Assembly (NCBI GenBank): GCA_030833665.1
Contig: JAURGT010000002.1
Coordinates: 1 to 64,000, forward strand
Length of the DNA stretch: 64,000 nucleotides
From: Miltoncostaeales bacterium
GTDB lineage: Bacteria > Actinomycetota > Thermoleophilia > Miltoncostaeales > Miltoncostaeaceae
Direction: 5' to 3'
Shown in pieces: positions 47,959 to 57,684 of this stretch (position 1 is the stretch's first letter; each line of letters begins with the position of its first letter). A program made the position numbers and the translations under genes. The notes under the pieces are model-generated. The model was not told the DNA's origin, did not search any database, and saw only the letters and a list, made by a program, of their open reading frames with translations.

Positions 47959-48899
47959 GCGGGGGCCGACTTCCCCGTGACCGGGCGCGCCAGACGCCAG
48001 AGTGCCGCGATGCCGACGCCCCACACCAGTCCGGCCACGCCGACGTGGAATACCACGACCTCCCAGGGCAGCTGCGTGCGCCACTGCACCTCGCCGATGA
48101 CCACCTGGATGATGAACAGGGGGATGAAGAGCAGGGCGGGCACCATGAACCCCCGGTCGTCGCGCCGCCGCCGCGCGACGAAGGCGATGATCAGGCCCAC
48201 GACCCCGAGCACGATCACCGCCCGCACATGCCAGTACGCCGCGGCGTCGATGCTTCCGATGCGGTGCGTGACGTCGGGGTCGCCCGAGTGGGGCCCCGCC
48301 GCCGTCGTGAGCACGCCGGTGGTGAGGGTGGTGGCGAGCGCGGCCACGCCCAGGAACGCCAGCCAGCCGGATGCCGCGGCGACCGCGCGTCGCACGCCTC
48401 GCACCACGTCGTCGGCACCGAGGAATGCGATCACGCCTGCGCCGAGCGCGACGAGCGACAGCAGGAAGTGCGATCCCACCAGAAGCGGGTGCAGCTCGAA
48501 CGCGACCGTAACCGCCCCGAGGGGCACCTGCGCCACGGTGGCGACTGCCGCGACGATGGCCGAGGCGCGCGTGCCGCCCGAGGTCGCGCGCGAGAAGATC
48601 ACGACGATGGCCGCCAGCACGGCGAATGCCATCACCACGCCCGACAACATGCGGTTCGTGTACTCGATCCACGCGTTGGCATCCATGGCGGGGATCACGC
48701 TGGTGTTCTCGCAGAGCGGCCAGTCCGTGCAGCCGAGGCCCGAATCCGTGAGCCTCACGATGCCCCCGCTCGGGATGATCACCCAGAGCAGGACCATGGC
48801 GATGCCGGTGATCCAGCGCACCCCTTGCGGTGAGGTGAGCCTCGCCCAGGCGCGCCCAAGGCCACCGGTCGGCGGCGCGGTCTCGGGATGGGTGGACAC
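47955..48899 (-). CDS. ctaA: Heme A synthase, CtaA/COX15 family
   Basis: IPSGGIVRLTDSGLGCTDWPLCENTSVIPAMDANAWIEYTNRMLSGVV; VTHRIGSIDAAAYWHVRAVIV; VVIGEVQWRTQLPWEVVVFHVG. Confidence 0.93.
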   Translation of the reverse strand: MSTHPETAPPTGGLGRAWARLTSPQGVRWITGIAMVLLWVIIPSGGIVRLTDSGLGCTDWPLCENTSVIPAMDANAWIEYTNRMLSGVVMAFAVLAAIVVIFSRATSGGTRASAIVAAVATVAQVPLGAVTVAFELHPLLVGSHFLLSLVALGAGVIAFLGADDVVRGVRRAVAAASGWLAFLGVAALATTLTTGVLTTAAGPHSGDPDVTHRIGSIDAAAYWHVRAVIVLGVVGLIIAFVARRRRDDRGFMVPALLFIPLFIIQVVIGEVQWRTQLPWEVVVFHVGVAGLVWGVGIAALWRLARPVTGKSAPA

Positions 48900-48905
48900 G
48901 CCACG

Positions 48906-49472
48906 ATGGTAGACCCGCCTGCACCCGTGCAGAGCGGGACGACCGTCCGTACCGAGCGCGACGATGCGCCCCCGCGTGGGCTGGGCATCGGCCTTGGCAT
49001 CACCGTGCTCGCCGTGGGCGTGGCGGTGGCGTTCGGGTCCCTCGCCGGGGCACCGGCGCAGGTGGCCACCGACGTGGTGACGGCCCAGGCACAGCCGCCC
49101 GAGGCGGGTGCACCGCCCACCACGAACGGCGGCAGGCCGTTGGCAGCGGCCTTCGGTGTGCCCTTCCCGGATCTCGCGGCCCGCCTCGGATGGCAGCCGG
49201 TGGGCCGCCGCGACGACGTGGTGGATGGGCGCGAGGTGCGCACCGTGGTGTACGCGCGCGCGGGTCGGCGACTTGCCTGGTCGGTCATCGACGGCGCGCC
49301 CGTGCCGGTGCCGCCCGGCGCCACGTCGGTGCCCGTGCGCGGGCCGGGCACAGCGCAGTTCGAGTCGGGCGGGCGCACGGCGGTGCTCACCACCCGCGGG
49401 GGCCACTCGGTGGTCGTATCCGCTGCGGGCGTGTCGCCCGTCGCCCTCGTGAGGGCGGCGCGCGCGCAGTGA
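48906..49472 (+). CDS. Hypothetical membrane-anchored exported protein
   Basis: Single TM GLGIGLGITVLAVGVAVAFGSLAG; extracytoplasmic region with YARAGRRLAWSVIDGAPVPVP; followed by a GTGA-coupled mntH. Confidence 0.6.
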   Translation: MVDPPAPVQSGTTVRTERDDAPPRGLGIGLGITVLAVGVAVAFGSLAGAPAQVATDVVTAQAQPPEAGAPPTTNGGRPLAAAFGVPFPDLAARLGWQPVGRRDDVVDGREVRTVVYARAGRRLAWSVIDGAPVPVPPGATSVPVRGPGTAQFESGGRTAVLTTRGGHSVVVSAAGVSPVALVRAARAQ

Positions 49473-50794
49473 GCATGCGACCGCGACGTGCCAAGCCCCC
49501 GGGCCCCGGCCCCGAGGAGGCCCTTCCCGGCGACGCCCTCGTGCTGCGCGCGGCCGAGGAGTCGCTCTCGGGCCGCCGATCGGGGATCCGTCGCTTCACG
49601 CCTTTCCTCGGACCGGCCTTCATCGCGGCCGTCGCATACATCGATCCGGGCAACTTCGCCACCAACATGGCGGCGGGAGCGGAGTTCGGCTTCCTGCTGC
49701 TGTGGGTGATCGTGGCTGCCGTGCTCATGTCGATGATCATCCAGTCGATGTCGGCGAAGCTCGGCATCGCGTCGGGCATGAACCTCGCCGAGGCGTGCCG
49801 CGCCCGCTACAGCAGGCCCGTGCGCCTGGGCCTCTGGCTGCAGGCCGAGCTCGTGGCAATGGCCACTGACGTCGCCGAGTTCGTCGGCGCCGCACTCGGC
49901 CTGTACCTGCTGTTCGGAATCCCGCTGCTGCCCGCTGCGGTCATCACGGCCGTTGCCTCGTACGCCATCCTCGCGATGCAGGCGCGTGGCTTCCGGAGGC
50001 TCGAGGCGATCATCGCCGCGTTCGTGGGCGTCATCGTGGTGGCCTTCGCGGTGCAGGTGTTCCTCGCGGGGCCGTCGCCGTCCGAGGTGGCCACGGGCCT
50101 CCTGCCCGGCTTCGACGGCACGGGAAGCGTGCTGCTGGCCGTGGGCATCCTCGGCGCCACGGTGATGCCCCACGTGATCTACCTGCACTCGGCGCTCACC
50201 CAGCGTCGCGTTCCCGTGGTCGACCCGGCCGCCAAGAAGCGCCTGTTCCGGTTCGAGGTCGTGGACGTGATCATCGCGATGACCATCGCCGGGCTCGTGA
50301 ACATCTCGATGCTGGTCATCGCCGCCACGGTCTTCAACTCGGCGGGCATGACAGGCGTGGGGGAGGACCTCACGGAGGTGTACGAGGGCCTCGGGAACGT
50401 GGTGGGCAACAACGCCGACGTGCTCTTCGGCGTCGCGCTGCTGGCATCGGGCCTGTCCTCCTCGAGCATCGGCACGCTCGCAGGCCAGGTCGTGATGGAG
50501 GGCTTCCTGCAGCGCCGCATCCCCGTGTGGCTGCGGCGGGCCATAACGATGGCGCCTGCCTTCATCATCATCGCCCTGGGCGTCGACCCGGTGCTCGCCC
50601 TGGTCATCTCGCAGGTCATCCTGTCGTTCGGCATCCCCTTCGCCCTCATCCCCCTGCTGCAGGCCACGGCCGATCGGCAGGTGATGGGCGTGCTCGTGAA
50701 CCGGCGCATCACGACCATCCTCGGCATCGCGATCGCCGTCGTGGTGATCGGCCTCAATACTGTGCTGCTGGTGCTCACGTTCTCTGGGGTCTGA
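49469..50794 (+). CDS. mntH: Nramp family Mn2+/Fe2+ transporter
   Basis: FLGPAFIAAVAYIDPGNFATNMAAGAEFGFLLLWVI; ATDVAEFVGAALGLYLLF; GATVMPHVIYLHSAL. Confidence 0.94.
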   Translation: MSMRPRRAKPPGPGPEEALPGDALVLRAAEESLSGRRSGIRRFTPFLGPAFIAAVAYIDPGNFATNMAAGAEFGFLLLWVIVAAVLMSMIIQSMSAKLGIASGMNLAEACRARYSRPVRLGLWLQAELVAMATDVAEFVGAALGLYLLFGIPLLPAAVITAVASYAILAMQARGFRRLEAIIAAFVGVIVVAFAVQVFLAGPSPSEVATGLLPGFDGTGSVLLAVGILGATVMPHVIYLHSALTQRRVPVVDPAAKKRLFRFEVVDVIIAMTIAGLVNISMLVIAATVFNSAGMTGVGEDLTEVYEGLGNVVGNNADVLFGVALLASGLSSSSIGTLAGQVVMEGFLQRRIPVWLRRAITMAPAFIIIALGVDPVLALVISQVILSFGIPFALIPLLQATADRQVMGVLVNRRITTILGIAIAVVVIGLNTVLLVLTFSGV

Positions 50795-52179
50795 TGGTGG
50801 GTCGCGTTGCGATGCGCACCCTGGTGGTCGTCGCTCTCGCGGTCGCCCTCGCGCTGCCCGCCTCCGCGTGGGCGGCGGTGGCGGTGACGCCGGCGGGTGG
50901 CGCGACCGTGGCCGTGGCTCCCGCGTCGGTGCGCGTTGCGCAGTCGGCTCCGCTCGAGGCGACCCTGGCGCGCGCGCAGGTGCGCGGGCCCGCGGGGGCG
51001 GTGTCAACGGCCGTCGTGGTGGGCGCGGACGACCCGCAGGCGATGGTCATCGCCGTGCCGCGCGACGGGGCAGGCACGTACCGGGTGGCATGGTCGGGCA
51101 TGACCACCGACGGTCATGCCTTCGCGGGCACCAGCAGCTTCGCAGTGCGCGCCGCGCAGGCCGCGGCGGGCCCCGTGGTCCCGGAGGGGTCCGATGGTGC
51201 CGGCCCGCTCGCCGTGATCGCCCGCCTGCTCGTGCTGATCGGCGTGCTGGGAACGGCCGGGATTGCGCTCGCGCGCGAGTGGGTGATGGCGCGCGCATGG
51301 TCCGCGGGGGGCGTGGCACCGCCCGCGGCCGAGGGCGCGGAGCGGTTGAGGGATGATGCGCTGCGCGCGGCCCCGGGGCCCGTGCGTGCGTGGTGGCGCG
51401 CATGGTGGGGGCTGCTGGCGGCCTGGGTGGTGGGCCTGGTCATCGCGCTCCCCGTGCAGGGCGCGGCGGTGGGCGGCGCGTGGAGTGACCTGCTGGGAGG
51501 CACCCGGTGGGGTACCGCCTGGATCGGCCTGCTCGCGCTCGCCATCGTGGGAGCCGCGGCCGCTGCGGTGCTGCGCCCTGGGGATATGCCGCTGGCGCCC
51601 GGCGGCGCCCGCATGTACGCCCTCGCGCTCCCCGGCCTCGCCGGGGCCGTGCTGCTCTCATGGTCGGGGCACGCGGCCAGCGGCAGCGACGCCACGCTCG
51701 GCACGCTCCTCGACATCGCGCACGGCTGGGCCACCGCGGCCTGGCTCGGCGGCCTGGTGATGCTGATGGTGCTCGCGCTGCCCCTTCTCGCCCGCCTTGC
51801 GGAGCCGGATCGCGTGCGGCTCGGGGCCGGGGTGGTGGTGCGCTTCTCATCGGTCGCCGTGGCGGCCGTGGTGGTGCTCGTGATCACGGGCGTCTACCGG
51901 GCGCTCGCCGAGCTGCCGTCGCTCTCTGCCCTCTGGACCACCGACTACGGGCTCGCGCTGCTCGCCAAGCTGGTGGTGTTCGGCATCATGCTCGTGCTCG
52001 CCGCATGGAATCGCCTCGTTCTGCATCCACGGCTCGAGCGGGTGGCGCTGGGCCTGGAGCCGGAGGGGGCGTCCAACGGCCTGCCGGCGCTCGTGGCGAG
52101 CGTGCGCGCTGAGGTGCTGCTGGGCGCGGCCGTGCTCGCCGCCGTGGCGGTGATGGTGGCCCTCATGCCCCCGACCTGA
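50794..52179 (+). CDS. CopC-like domain fused to CopD copper-resistance membrane domain
   Basis: Signal peptide plus VAVTPAGGATVAVAP...YRVAWSGMTTDGHAFAGTSSFAV (CopC-like), then 8+ TM CopD (LSWSGHAASGSDATLGTLLDIAHGWATAAWLGGLVML). Confidence 0.85.
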   Translation: MVGRVAMRTLVVVALAVALALPASAWAAVAVTPAGGATVAVAPASVRVAQSAPLEATLARAQVRGPAGAVSTAVVVGADDPQAMVIAVPRDGAGTYRVAWSGMTTDGHAFAGTSSFAVRAAQAAAGPVVPEGSDGAGPLAVIARLLVLIGVLGTAGIALAREWVMARAWSAGGVAPPAAEGAERLRDDALRAAPGPVRAWWRAWWGLLAAWVVGLVIALPVQGAAVGGAWSDLLGGTRWGTAWIGLLALAIVGAAAAAVLRPGDMPLAPGGARMYALALPGLAGAVLLSWSGHAASGSDATLGTLLDIAHGWATAAWLGGLVMLMVLALPLLARLAEPDRVRLGAGVVVRFSSVAVAAVVVLVITGVYRALAELPSLSALWTTDYGLALLAKLVVFGIMLVLAAWNRLVLHPRLERVALGLEPEGASNGLPALVASVRAEVLLGAAVLAAVAVMVALMPPT

Positions 52180-52195
52180 GGGGCATCATCTGGCC

Positions 52196-53485
52196 ATGGT
52201 CGATGACGTCGCGCGCGCGCGCGTGTTCGAGGTGGATGAGGTGGTGAGCGCGCTCGAGCGCGTGATCAGCGAGAACACGCGCACGGTGTATATCCGCGGG
52301 GAGGTGGTGAACCTGCGGTCCGGGCGCGACGGCCGCCTCCTGTGGTTCCGGCTGGAGGATCCCCGCGAGGGCCACGACGCCCGCGTGGACTGCTTCGCCT
52401 ACGCAACGGACGTCGAGCACGGGCACGAGCTGGCCGACGGCGCCATGGTGCAGGCCGTCGCCCGACCGGAGTTCTCGCGCCGCGACGGGCGCCTGATCAT
52501 TCGTCTCAGGCGCATCGAGCCAGCCGGCGAGGGCGAGATCCTGCGCATGATCGAGGAGCGCAGGCGACGCCTGGGGGCGGAGGGGCTGTTCGATGAGGCC
52601 ATCAAGCGTCCGTTGCCCTTCCTGCCGACCGGCGTGGGGCTGGTGACCGCCGCCGGCAGCGCGGCGCGCGCCGACGTGCTGATGCGCATCGAGGGCAGGT
52701 TCCCCATGCGCGTGGTGGTGGCGCACGCCGCGATGCAGGGCGCCGCGTGCGTGGCAGAGGTGACCCGGGCGATCGCCGCGCTCGACGCCGACCCGCGCGT
52801 CGACGTGATCATCGTCGCGCGCGGCGGCGGGTCGCTCCAGGACCTCCTGCCCTTCAGCGACGAGACGGTGGTGCGCGCCGTCCGCGCGTCGTCCACCCCG
52901 GTGGTGGCTGGCATTGGCCACGACCCCGACACCACCCTCGCATGCCTGGCCGCCGATGCCCGCGGCGCCACGCCAACGGCCGCCGCCGACCTCGTGGTTC
53001 CCGATCGCGCCCTGATGCTGGAGGACCTCGATGCCCTCCGTCGCCGGCTGGCGGGAGGGGCGCTGCGCGCCGCGGGCCGGGCGCGCCGGGAGCTCGACCT
53101 CATCGCGGCGCGCCCGGGGCTCGTGCGCCCCCATGACGCCGTGGTGCGCCGCCCGCTCGAGGCGGCGGGCGCCCTCGGGGCGCGCCTGGGGCGGGCCGCG
53201 CGAGATGCCGTGGTGATGCCCGGCCGCGACCTGCGGGCACTGCGCGCCCGCCGCATGCTCGCCATCGGGGCCGCCGATACCGGATCGGCCGCGCGGCTGG
53301 CCGTGCACACCGCCCGACTTGCCGCATGCGACCCGGCGCGCCCGCTGGCCGAGGGCTTCGCCCTGGTGCGCGATGACGCCGGCGCCCTCGTGCAGTCGGC
53401 CGGATCGCTCCCCGCGGGGATGCTGCTGTCACTGCAATTCCGCGACGGCCTGGTGGCCGCGCGGGTGGAGGAGGAGGACGCCTGA
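52196..53485 (+). CDS. xseA: Exodeoxyribonuclease VII large subunit
   Basis: RVFEVDEVVSALERVISENTRTVYIRGEVVNLRSGRDGRLLWFRLED; GVGLVTAAGSAARADVLMRIEGRFP; IIVARGGGSLQDLLPFSDETVVRAVRASSTPVVAGIGHDPDTTLACLAADARGATPTAAADL. Confidence 0.94.
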   Translation: MVDDVARARVFEVDEVVSALERVISENTRTVYIRGEVVNLRSGRDGRLLWFRLEDPREGHDARVDCFAYATDVEHGHELADGAMVQAVARPEFSRRDGRLIIRLRRIEPAGEGEILRMIEERRRRLGAEGLFDEAIKRPLPFLPTGVGLVTAAGSAARADVLMRIEGRFPMRVVVAHAAMQGAACVAEVTRAIAALDADPRVDVIIVARGGGSLQDLLPFSDETVVRAVRASSTPVVAGIGHDPDTTLACLAADARGATPTAAADLVVPDRALMLEDLDALRRRLAGGALRAAGRARRELDLIAARPGLVRPHDAVVRRPLEAAGALGARLGRAARDAVVMPGRDLRALRARRMLAIGAADTGSAARLAVHTARLAACDPARPLAEGFALVRDDAGALVQSAGSLPAGMLLSLQFRDGLVAARVEEEDA

Positions 53486-53751
53486 TGGGCGACGCCGTGC
53501 CCGATCTCTCGTCGATCGAGATCACCGAGCCGGGGGACATCCCCGAGGGGGTTCCCTTCGAGGACGCCATGTCCGAGCTCGAGGACTGCGTCGACCGCCT
53601 CGAGTCAGGCGACGCCGGCCTCGACGAGGCCCTGCGCCTCTTCCGTCGGGGTGCGGCCCTGCAGGCCTGGTGCGAGGCGCGGCTCGAGGCCATCCGCGCG
53701 CAGGTGGAGGATCTCACCGGCGGCGAGCCCGGCGAGGGAGTCGGCTCCTAG
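53485..53751 (+). CDS. xseB: Exodeoxyribonuclease VII small subunit
   Basis: VPFEDAMSELEDCVDRLESGDAGLDEALRLFRRGAALQAWCEARLEAIRAQVEDL. Confidence 0.92.
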   Translation: MGDAVPDLSSIEITEPGDIPEGVPFEDAMSELEDCVDRLESGDAGLDEALRLFRRGAALQAWCEARLEAIRAQVEDLTGGEPGEGVGS

Positions 53752-53754
53752 CGG

Positions 53755-54255
53755 TCAGGCACTGTCGGCGCGCGACCACAGGGGCTTGCGCGCCGTGGCG
53801 AAGGGCAGCCACGCGGTCTGGCGGAGGATCGTTACCCCCTCGCTCCTCTCGAGCGCGACGATCCACTGGCGCGAGCGCAGGTCGGTCATTCCGGCGGCGA
53901 AGGCGAGCCCCGCGAGCAGCGCCGCGAACTGCACCCACACGAAGAGGGCGACGACGATGAGGAGGAGCGCGATCAGCGCGGGGAGCGCGGCGCGCCGCAG
54001 CGTTGCCGAGTCGGGCTCTGGCACGAGGTCTGCCGGCGCGGGTGGCGCGTCACGCACGGCGTTGCGCAGCCACCCGCCGCTTACCACCACCTGTGCGAGG
54101 CCGAAGACCAGCGCGACGATGATGAAGGGGATGATCGCGCGCCCCGCGCCGCCCTCGATCATGACCGAGGCGGCGACGACCCCCGCGACGCCCGCGCCGG
54201 CAAGCCCCCATCCGTCGATGGCGAGGTCGCGGGAGATGGGCGAGACGGCGGGCAC
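53755..54255 (-). CDS. Hypothetical membrane protein
   Basis: Multiple hydrophobic segments (AIIPFIIVALVFGLAQVVVSG; LPALIALLLIVVALFVWVQFAALLAGLAFA). Confidence 0.6.
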   Translation of the reverse strand: MPAVSPISRDLAIDGWGLAGAGVAGVVAASVMIEGGAGRAIIPFIIVALVFGLAQVVVSGGWLRNAVRDAPPAPADLVPEPDSATLRRAALPALIALLLIVVALFVWVQFAALLAGLAFAAGMTDLRSRQWIVALERSEGVTILRQTAWLPFATARKPLWSRADSA

Positions 54256-54264
54256 TGCGCGGGA

Positions 54265-55827
54265 CTAAACCACAACCAGCGACAGCGACCGCGGCGTGCC
54301 CCCCGCCGGCCGGGCGCTGATCACCCATCTGCCGCGCCCGAGCGAGGCTCCGCCAAGGCTCCCCGCGAGGACCAGCAGGTTGGCGCCATCGACGCCGTTC
54401 ATCTCGATTGATCCCACGACCCGGCGCGAGCCGTTGCGGCGCGCCGTGATGCGCACGCGCGATGCCTCGGAAAGCCCGAAGGTGATGCGGATCGGCTGCC
54501 TCGGACGCACGCGCGAGGGCCGCGCCCGCAGGTCGACCACCAGCGGGGCCCCCGCGGTCGACGCTCCGGCGACGCCCGTGGCGGTCATCACGCCGGACGG
54601 CGCGAAAGCGGGCTCCTGGGCCGGGTTCGTCCACTGCCACGCCACCGGGGCGACCCCGTCGTCGCTCGTGGTGGCCTGCGGGGCGATGGCAGGGCGCGCG
54701 GGATCGGAGATCGTGGTTCCGGTGGTGAACGCGCCCTGTGCCGGTCGCAGGGCGGCCTGCACCACCGACGCGCCTGCCACCACGGAGGGCCACGTCACCA
54801 CCGCGGAACCGGCGCCGCTTACGGCCACGGACGGCGCGCCCGAGGTGGACGAGGGGTCGGAGAGATCATGCGCCGCCCCCCATGCCTGTCCCGCCGGCCG
54901 CTCAGCCGCCTGCACCACGCCGGACCGCGACCAGGCCACGACCGCGCCCCCTGCGGCGTCCACGCCCACCCGCGCGCCGCGGGCCTGCGGCGCGGGGCGC
55001 GAGAGGTCTTCGGGGGCCGTCCATCCGCCGGTCACCTGGCGCACCGCCGACTGCACCACTACGGCGTCCCCGCGGGTGAGGGTCCAGGCCGCGATCGCGG
55101 TTCCATCGGGTGCGAGGGCCACCGAGGGATCCACGATCACCGCCGTGCCTGCGGGCGATGGGGTGTCGGCCGGGGAGAATCCGCCAGTGGGGCCGCGCGT
55201 GGCCGATCGCACGCGGTAGGTGCCGCCATCGTCCTGGCGCCAGAGAACGATCACGCCCGTGGGGCCGCCCGCCACGGAGGGCCCCGACGCCTGCTCGCCC
55301 TCGGGCGATACGCGTGCCTGCGCCCCGAAGCGTCCATCGCCGCGACCGCATGCGGCGCGGATGGCGCTGCGCCCGCCCTCATCCGACTGCCAGGCGACGA
55401 GCGGACCGCATCCGAGCCCGAATGCCACGCGTGGAGCGAGCGCCACCCGCCCCGCTGGGGAGATCGTCGTGGCCGGGAGGAACCTCTTGCGCGCCGGCCG
55501 GATGCTCGCGCGCACACGGCCGCGCTCGACCCACGCGACCGCGGCGAGGCCATCGTCGGTCATGGCCACCGCGACGTCGGCTGCGCCGCGGCCACTGCCC
55601 GGAACGCGTACCGGCGAGTACCACGGACCCCCCGGGGTGCGCAGCGACGCCATCACGCCGTCGCGGGTGGTCCACGCCGCCACGGCACGGCCGTCATCGT
55701 TGCCGGCCACGGCCGGCGGTCCGGAACCGCGGGCCGGAGGCGCGAGCGCCGATGGCGGGAGCCACGGGGCGGATGCGGCTGCTGCGGGTGCCGCCAGCAC
55801 TGCGGCGAGAGCGAGGACGCGAAGCAC
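54265..55827 (-). CDS. Exported repeat protein, probable beta-propeller-like
   Basis: Signal peptide VLRVLALAAVLAAPAAAASA; many repeats of the form ...G.A.VAW...V.A..R...G.W......S.... Confidence 0.65.
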   Translation of the reverse strand: MLRVLALAAVLAAPAAAASAPWLPPSALAPPARGSGPPAVAGNDDGRAVAAWTTRDGVMASLRTPGGPWYSPVRVPGSGRGAADVAVAMTDDGLAAVAWVERGRVRASIRPARKRFLPATTISPAGRVALAPRVAFGLGCGPLVAWQSDEGGRSAIRAACGRGDGRFGAQARVSPEGEQASGPSVAGGPTGVIVLWRQDDGGTYRVRSATRGPTGGFSPADTPSPAGTAVIVDPSVALAPDGTAIAAWTLTRGDAVVVQSAVRQVTGGWTAPEDLSRPAPQARGARVGVDAAGGAVVAWSRSGVVQAAERPAGQAWGAAHDLSDPSSTSGAPSVAVSGAGSAVVTWPSVVAGASVVQAALRPAQGAFTTGTTISDPARPAIAPQATTSDDGVAPVAWQWTNPAQEPAFAPSGVMTATGVAGASTAGAPLVVDLRARPSRVRPRQPIRITFGLSEASRVRITARRNGSRRVVGSIEMNGVDGANLLVLAGSLGGASLGRGRWVISARPAGGTPRSLSLVVV

Positions 55828-55886
55828 GCCTGAATCGTAGGACGACTCGGGAAGGGAGGGGCGCCCGCCTGTCGAAACACAGGCAC

Positions 55887-56690
55887 GTGCCACCTGACGC
55901 AACCGAACTCGCTGAGGTCCTCCGCCGCGATTACGAGCGGTTCAGCCCGGCCCAGCAGGCCCTGGCCCGCTACCTCGTGGATCACCTCGCGGAGCTCCCG
56001 CTGGTGTCCGCGCACGAGGTGGCTCAGGCCGCCCACTGCAGCCCAGCGACCGTCGTGCGCTTCGCGCAGGCCCTCGGCTACGCGGGGTACCCCGAACTGC
56101 AGCGCACGGTGCGCCAGGCCCACCGGCCCGGGCTCGGCGTGCGGGCCATCGGCGCGCCCGGGCAGCCGGGCCGCGTGCAGGTGCTCGACACCGACCGCCT
56201 CGCCCTCGAGGACCTCGCCGCACGACTTGGCACAGAGGGCGTGCAGCCCCTCGTCACGCCCCTGGCGGGTGTCGCGCCCATCGTGGTCGCAGGCGACGCG
56301 CCCGCCCGCCCGGTTCTTGCCCTGCTCGAGGACCGCCTCGCGCGCGGCGGTCGCGAGGTGCTCGTCGTCGATTCAGGCGAGCCGCGCATTCGCATGCGGC
56401 TCGGTGCGCTCGCCCGCGGCGGGGGGCTCATCGCCGTTTCCGTGGGCAAGGAGACCCGCGTGGCCGAGTACGCCGTGGCCGCTGCGCGGTCTGCTGGCGC
56501 CCCCGCGGTGGCGCTCGTGGATTCCAGTCTCTCCGCCGCCGCCCGTGCCCCCGTGGTGCGGGTCGTTCCGGCAGAGGAGCGCGGTGGCGAGCCCAGCATC
56601 ACGGCGTTCGTGGCGGTGGCGCAGGCCCTTGCCCACGGCATCGCGGCGCACCAGCTCCCGCGCCGCAACCTGACGGCCATCCCTGCCTAG
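55887..56690 (+). CDS. MurR/RpiR family transcriptional regulator (HTH + SIS-like)
   Basis: RFSPAQQALARYLVDHLAELPLVSAHEVAQAAHCSPATVVRFAQALGYAGYPELQRTVRQ; SIS-like GGLIAVSVGKETRVAEYAVAAARSAGAPAVALVDS. Confidence 0.85.
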   Translation: MPPDATELAEVLRRDYERFSPAQQALARYLVDHLAELPLVSAHEVAQAAHCSPATVVRFAQALGYAGYPELQRTVRQAHRPGLGVRAIGAPGQPGRVQVLDTDRLALEDLAARLGTEGVQPLVTPLAGVAPIVVAGDAPARPVLALLEDRLARGGREVLVVDSGEPRIRMRLGALARGGGLIAVSVGKETRVAEYAVAAARSAGAPAVALVDSSLSAAARAPVVRVVPAEERGGEPSITAFVAVAQALAHGIAAHQLPRRNLTAIPA

Positions 56691-56769
56691 CGCGTAACGG
56701 CCCTTTACGGGTGCCCGGTAGGGCCTGCTCCGTTCTACACTCCCGGCGATCCCGATCAGGAGTTGTTGA

Positions 56770-57684
56770 GTGAGCGACGACGTCGCAGGCAACGGCGCCC
56801 AGGGCGCCACCGGCACCGACGCGGTGAAGGCGGGCCTTGCCCGCATGCTCAAGGGTGGCGTGATCATGGATGTGGTCGACGCCGGGCAGGCGAAGATCGC
56901 CGAGGACTCCGGCGCATGCGCCGTGATGGCCCTCGAGCGCATCCCCGCCGAGATCCGCAAGGCCGGCGGCGTTGCGCGCATGAGCGACCCCGAGATGATC
57001 ATGGGCATCCAGGAGGCTGTCACCATTCCCGTGATGGCCAAGTGCCGCATCGGCCACTACGTCGAGGCGCAGGTGCTGCAGGCGCTCGAGATCGATTACA
57101 TCGACGAGTCCGAGGTGCTCACTCCCGCCGATGAGGCGAGCCACGTCGACAAGCGCGCCTTCACCGTGCCATTCGTCTGCGGCGCCACCAACCTCGGCGA
57201 GGCCCTGCGCCGCGTGGCCGAGGGCGCCGCGATGATCCGCACGAAGGGCGAGGCCGGAACCGGCAACGTGGTAGAGGCCGTGCGCCACATGAAGACCATC
57301 ACGCAGGACATCCGGCGCGTGGCATCGGCCACGCCTGATGAGCGGTTCGCCATCGCGAAGGAGATGGCCGCGCCACTCGAGCTCATCGAGTGGGTGGGCC
57401 TGCACGGTCGCCTGCCCGTGGTGAACTTCTCGGCCGGCGGGATCGCCACCCCTGCGGACGCCGCGCTGATGATGCACCTGGGCGCAGAGGGGGTGTTCGT
57501 GGGCAGCGGCATCTTCATGAGCGAGGACCCGCCGGCCCGTGCGCGCGCCATCGTGGAGGCCACCACGCACTGGGACGACCCCGAGGTGGTCGCCCGGGTC
57601 TCGCGCGGCCTGCGCGAGGCGATGCCCGGCATCGAGATCGGCGAGCTGGGCGAGGGCGGACTGCTGCAGACCCGGGGCTGGTGA
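56770..57684 (+). CDS. pdxS: Pyridoxal 5'-phosphate synthase lyase subunit PdxS
   Basis: [75 protein letters not shown]. Confidence 0.97.
   Translation: MSDDVAGNGAQGATGTDAVKAGLARMLKGGVIMDVVDAGQAKIAEDSGACAVMALERIPAEIRKAGGVARMSDPEMIMGIQEAVTIPVMAKCRIGHYVEAQVLQALEIDYIDESEVLTPADEASHVDKRAFTVPFVCGATNLGEALRRVAEGAAMIRTKGEAGTGNVVEAVRHMKTITQDIRRVASATPDERFAIAKEMAAPLELIEWVGLHGRLPVVNFSAGGIATPADAALMMHLGAEGVFVGSGIFMSEDPPARARAIVEATTHWDDPEVVARVSRGLREAMPGIEIGELGEGGLLQTRGW

Noticed and set aside
48779-51007. 742-aa ORF on the - strand
   Set aside because: Antisense to mntH and 48906; HDDxRDxH-type repeats are a GC-skew artefact.
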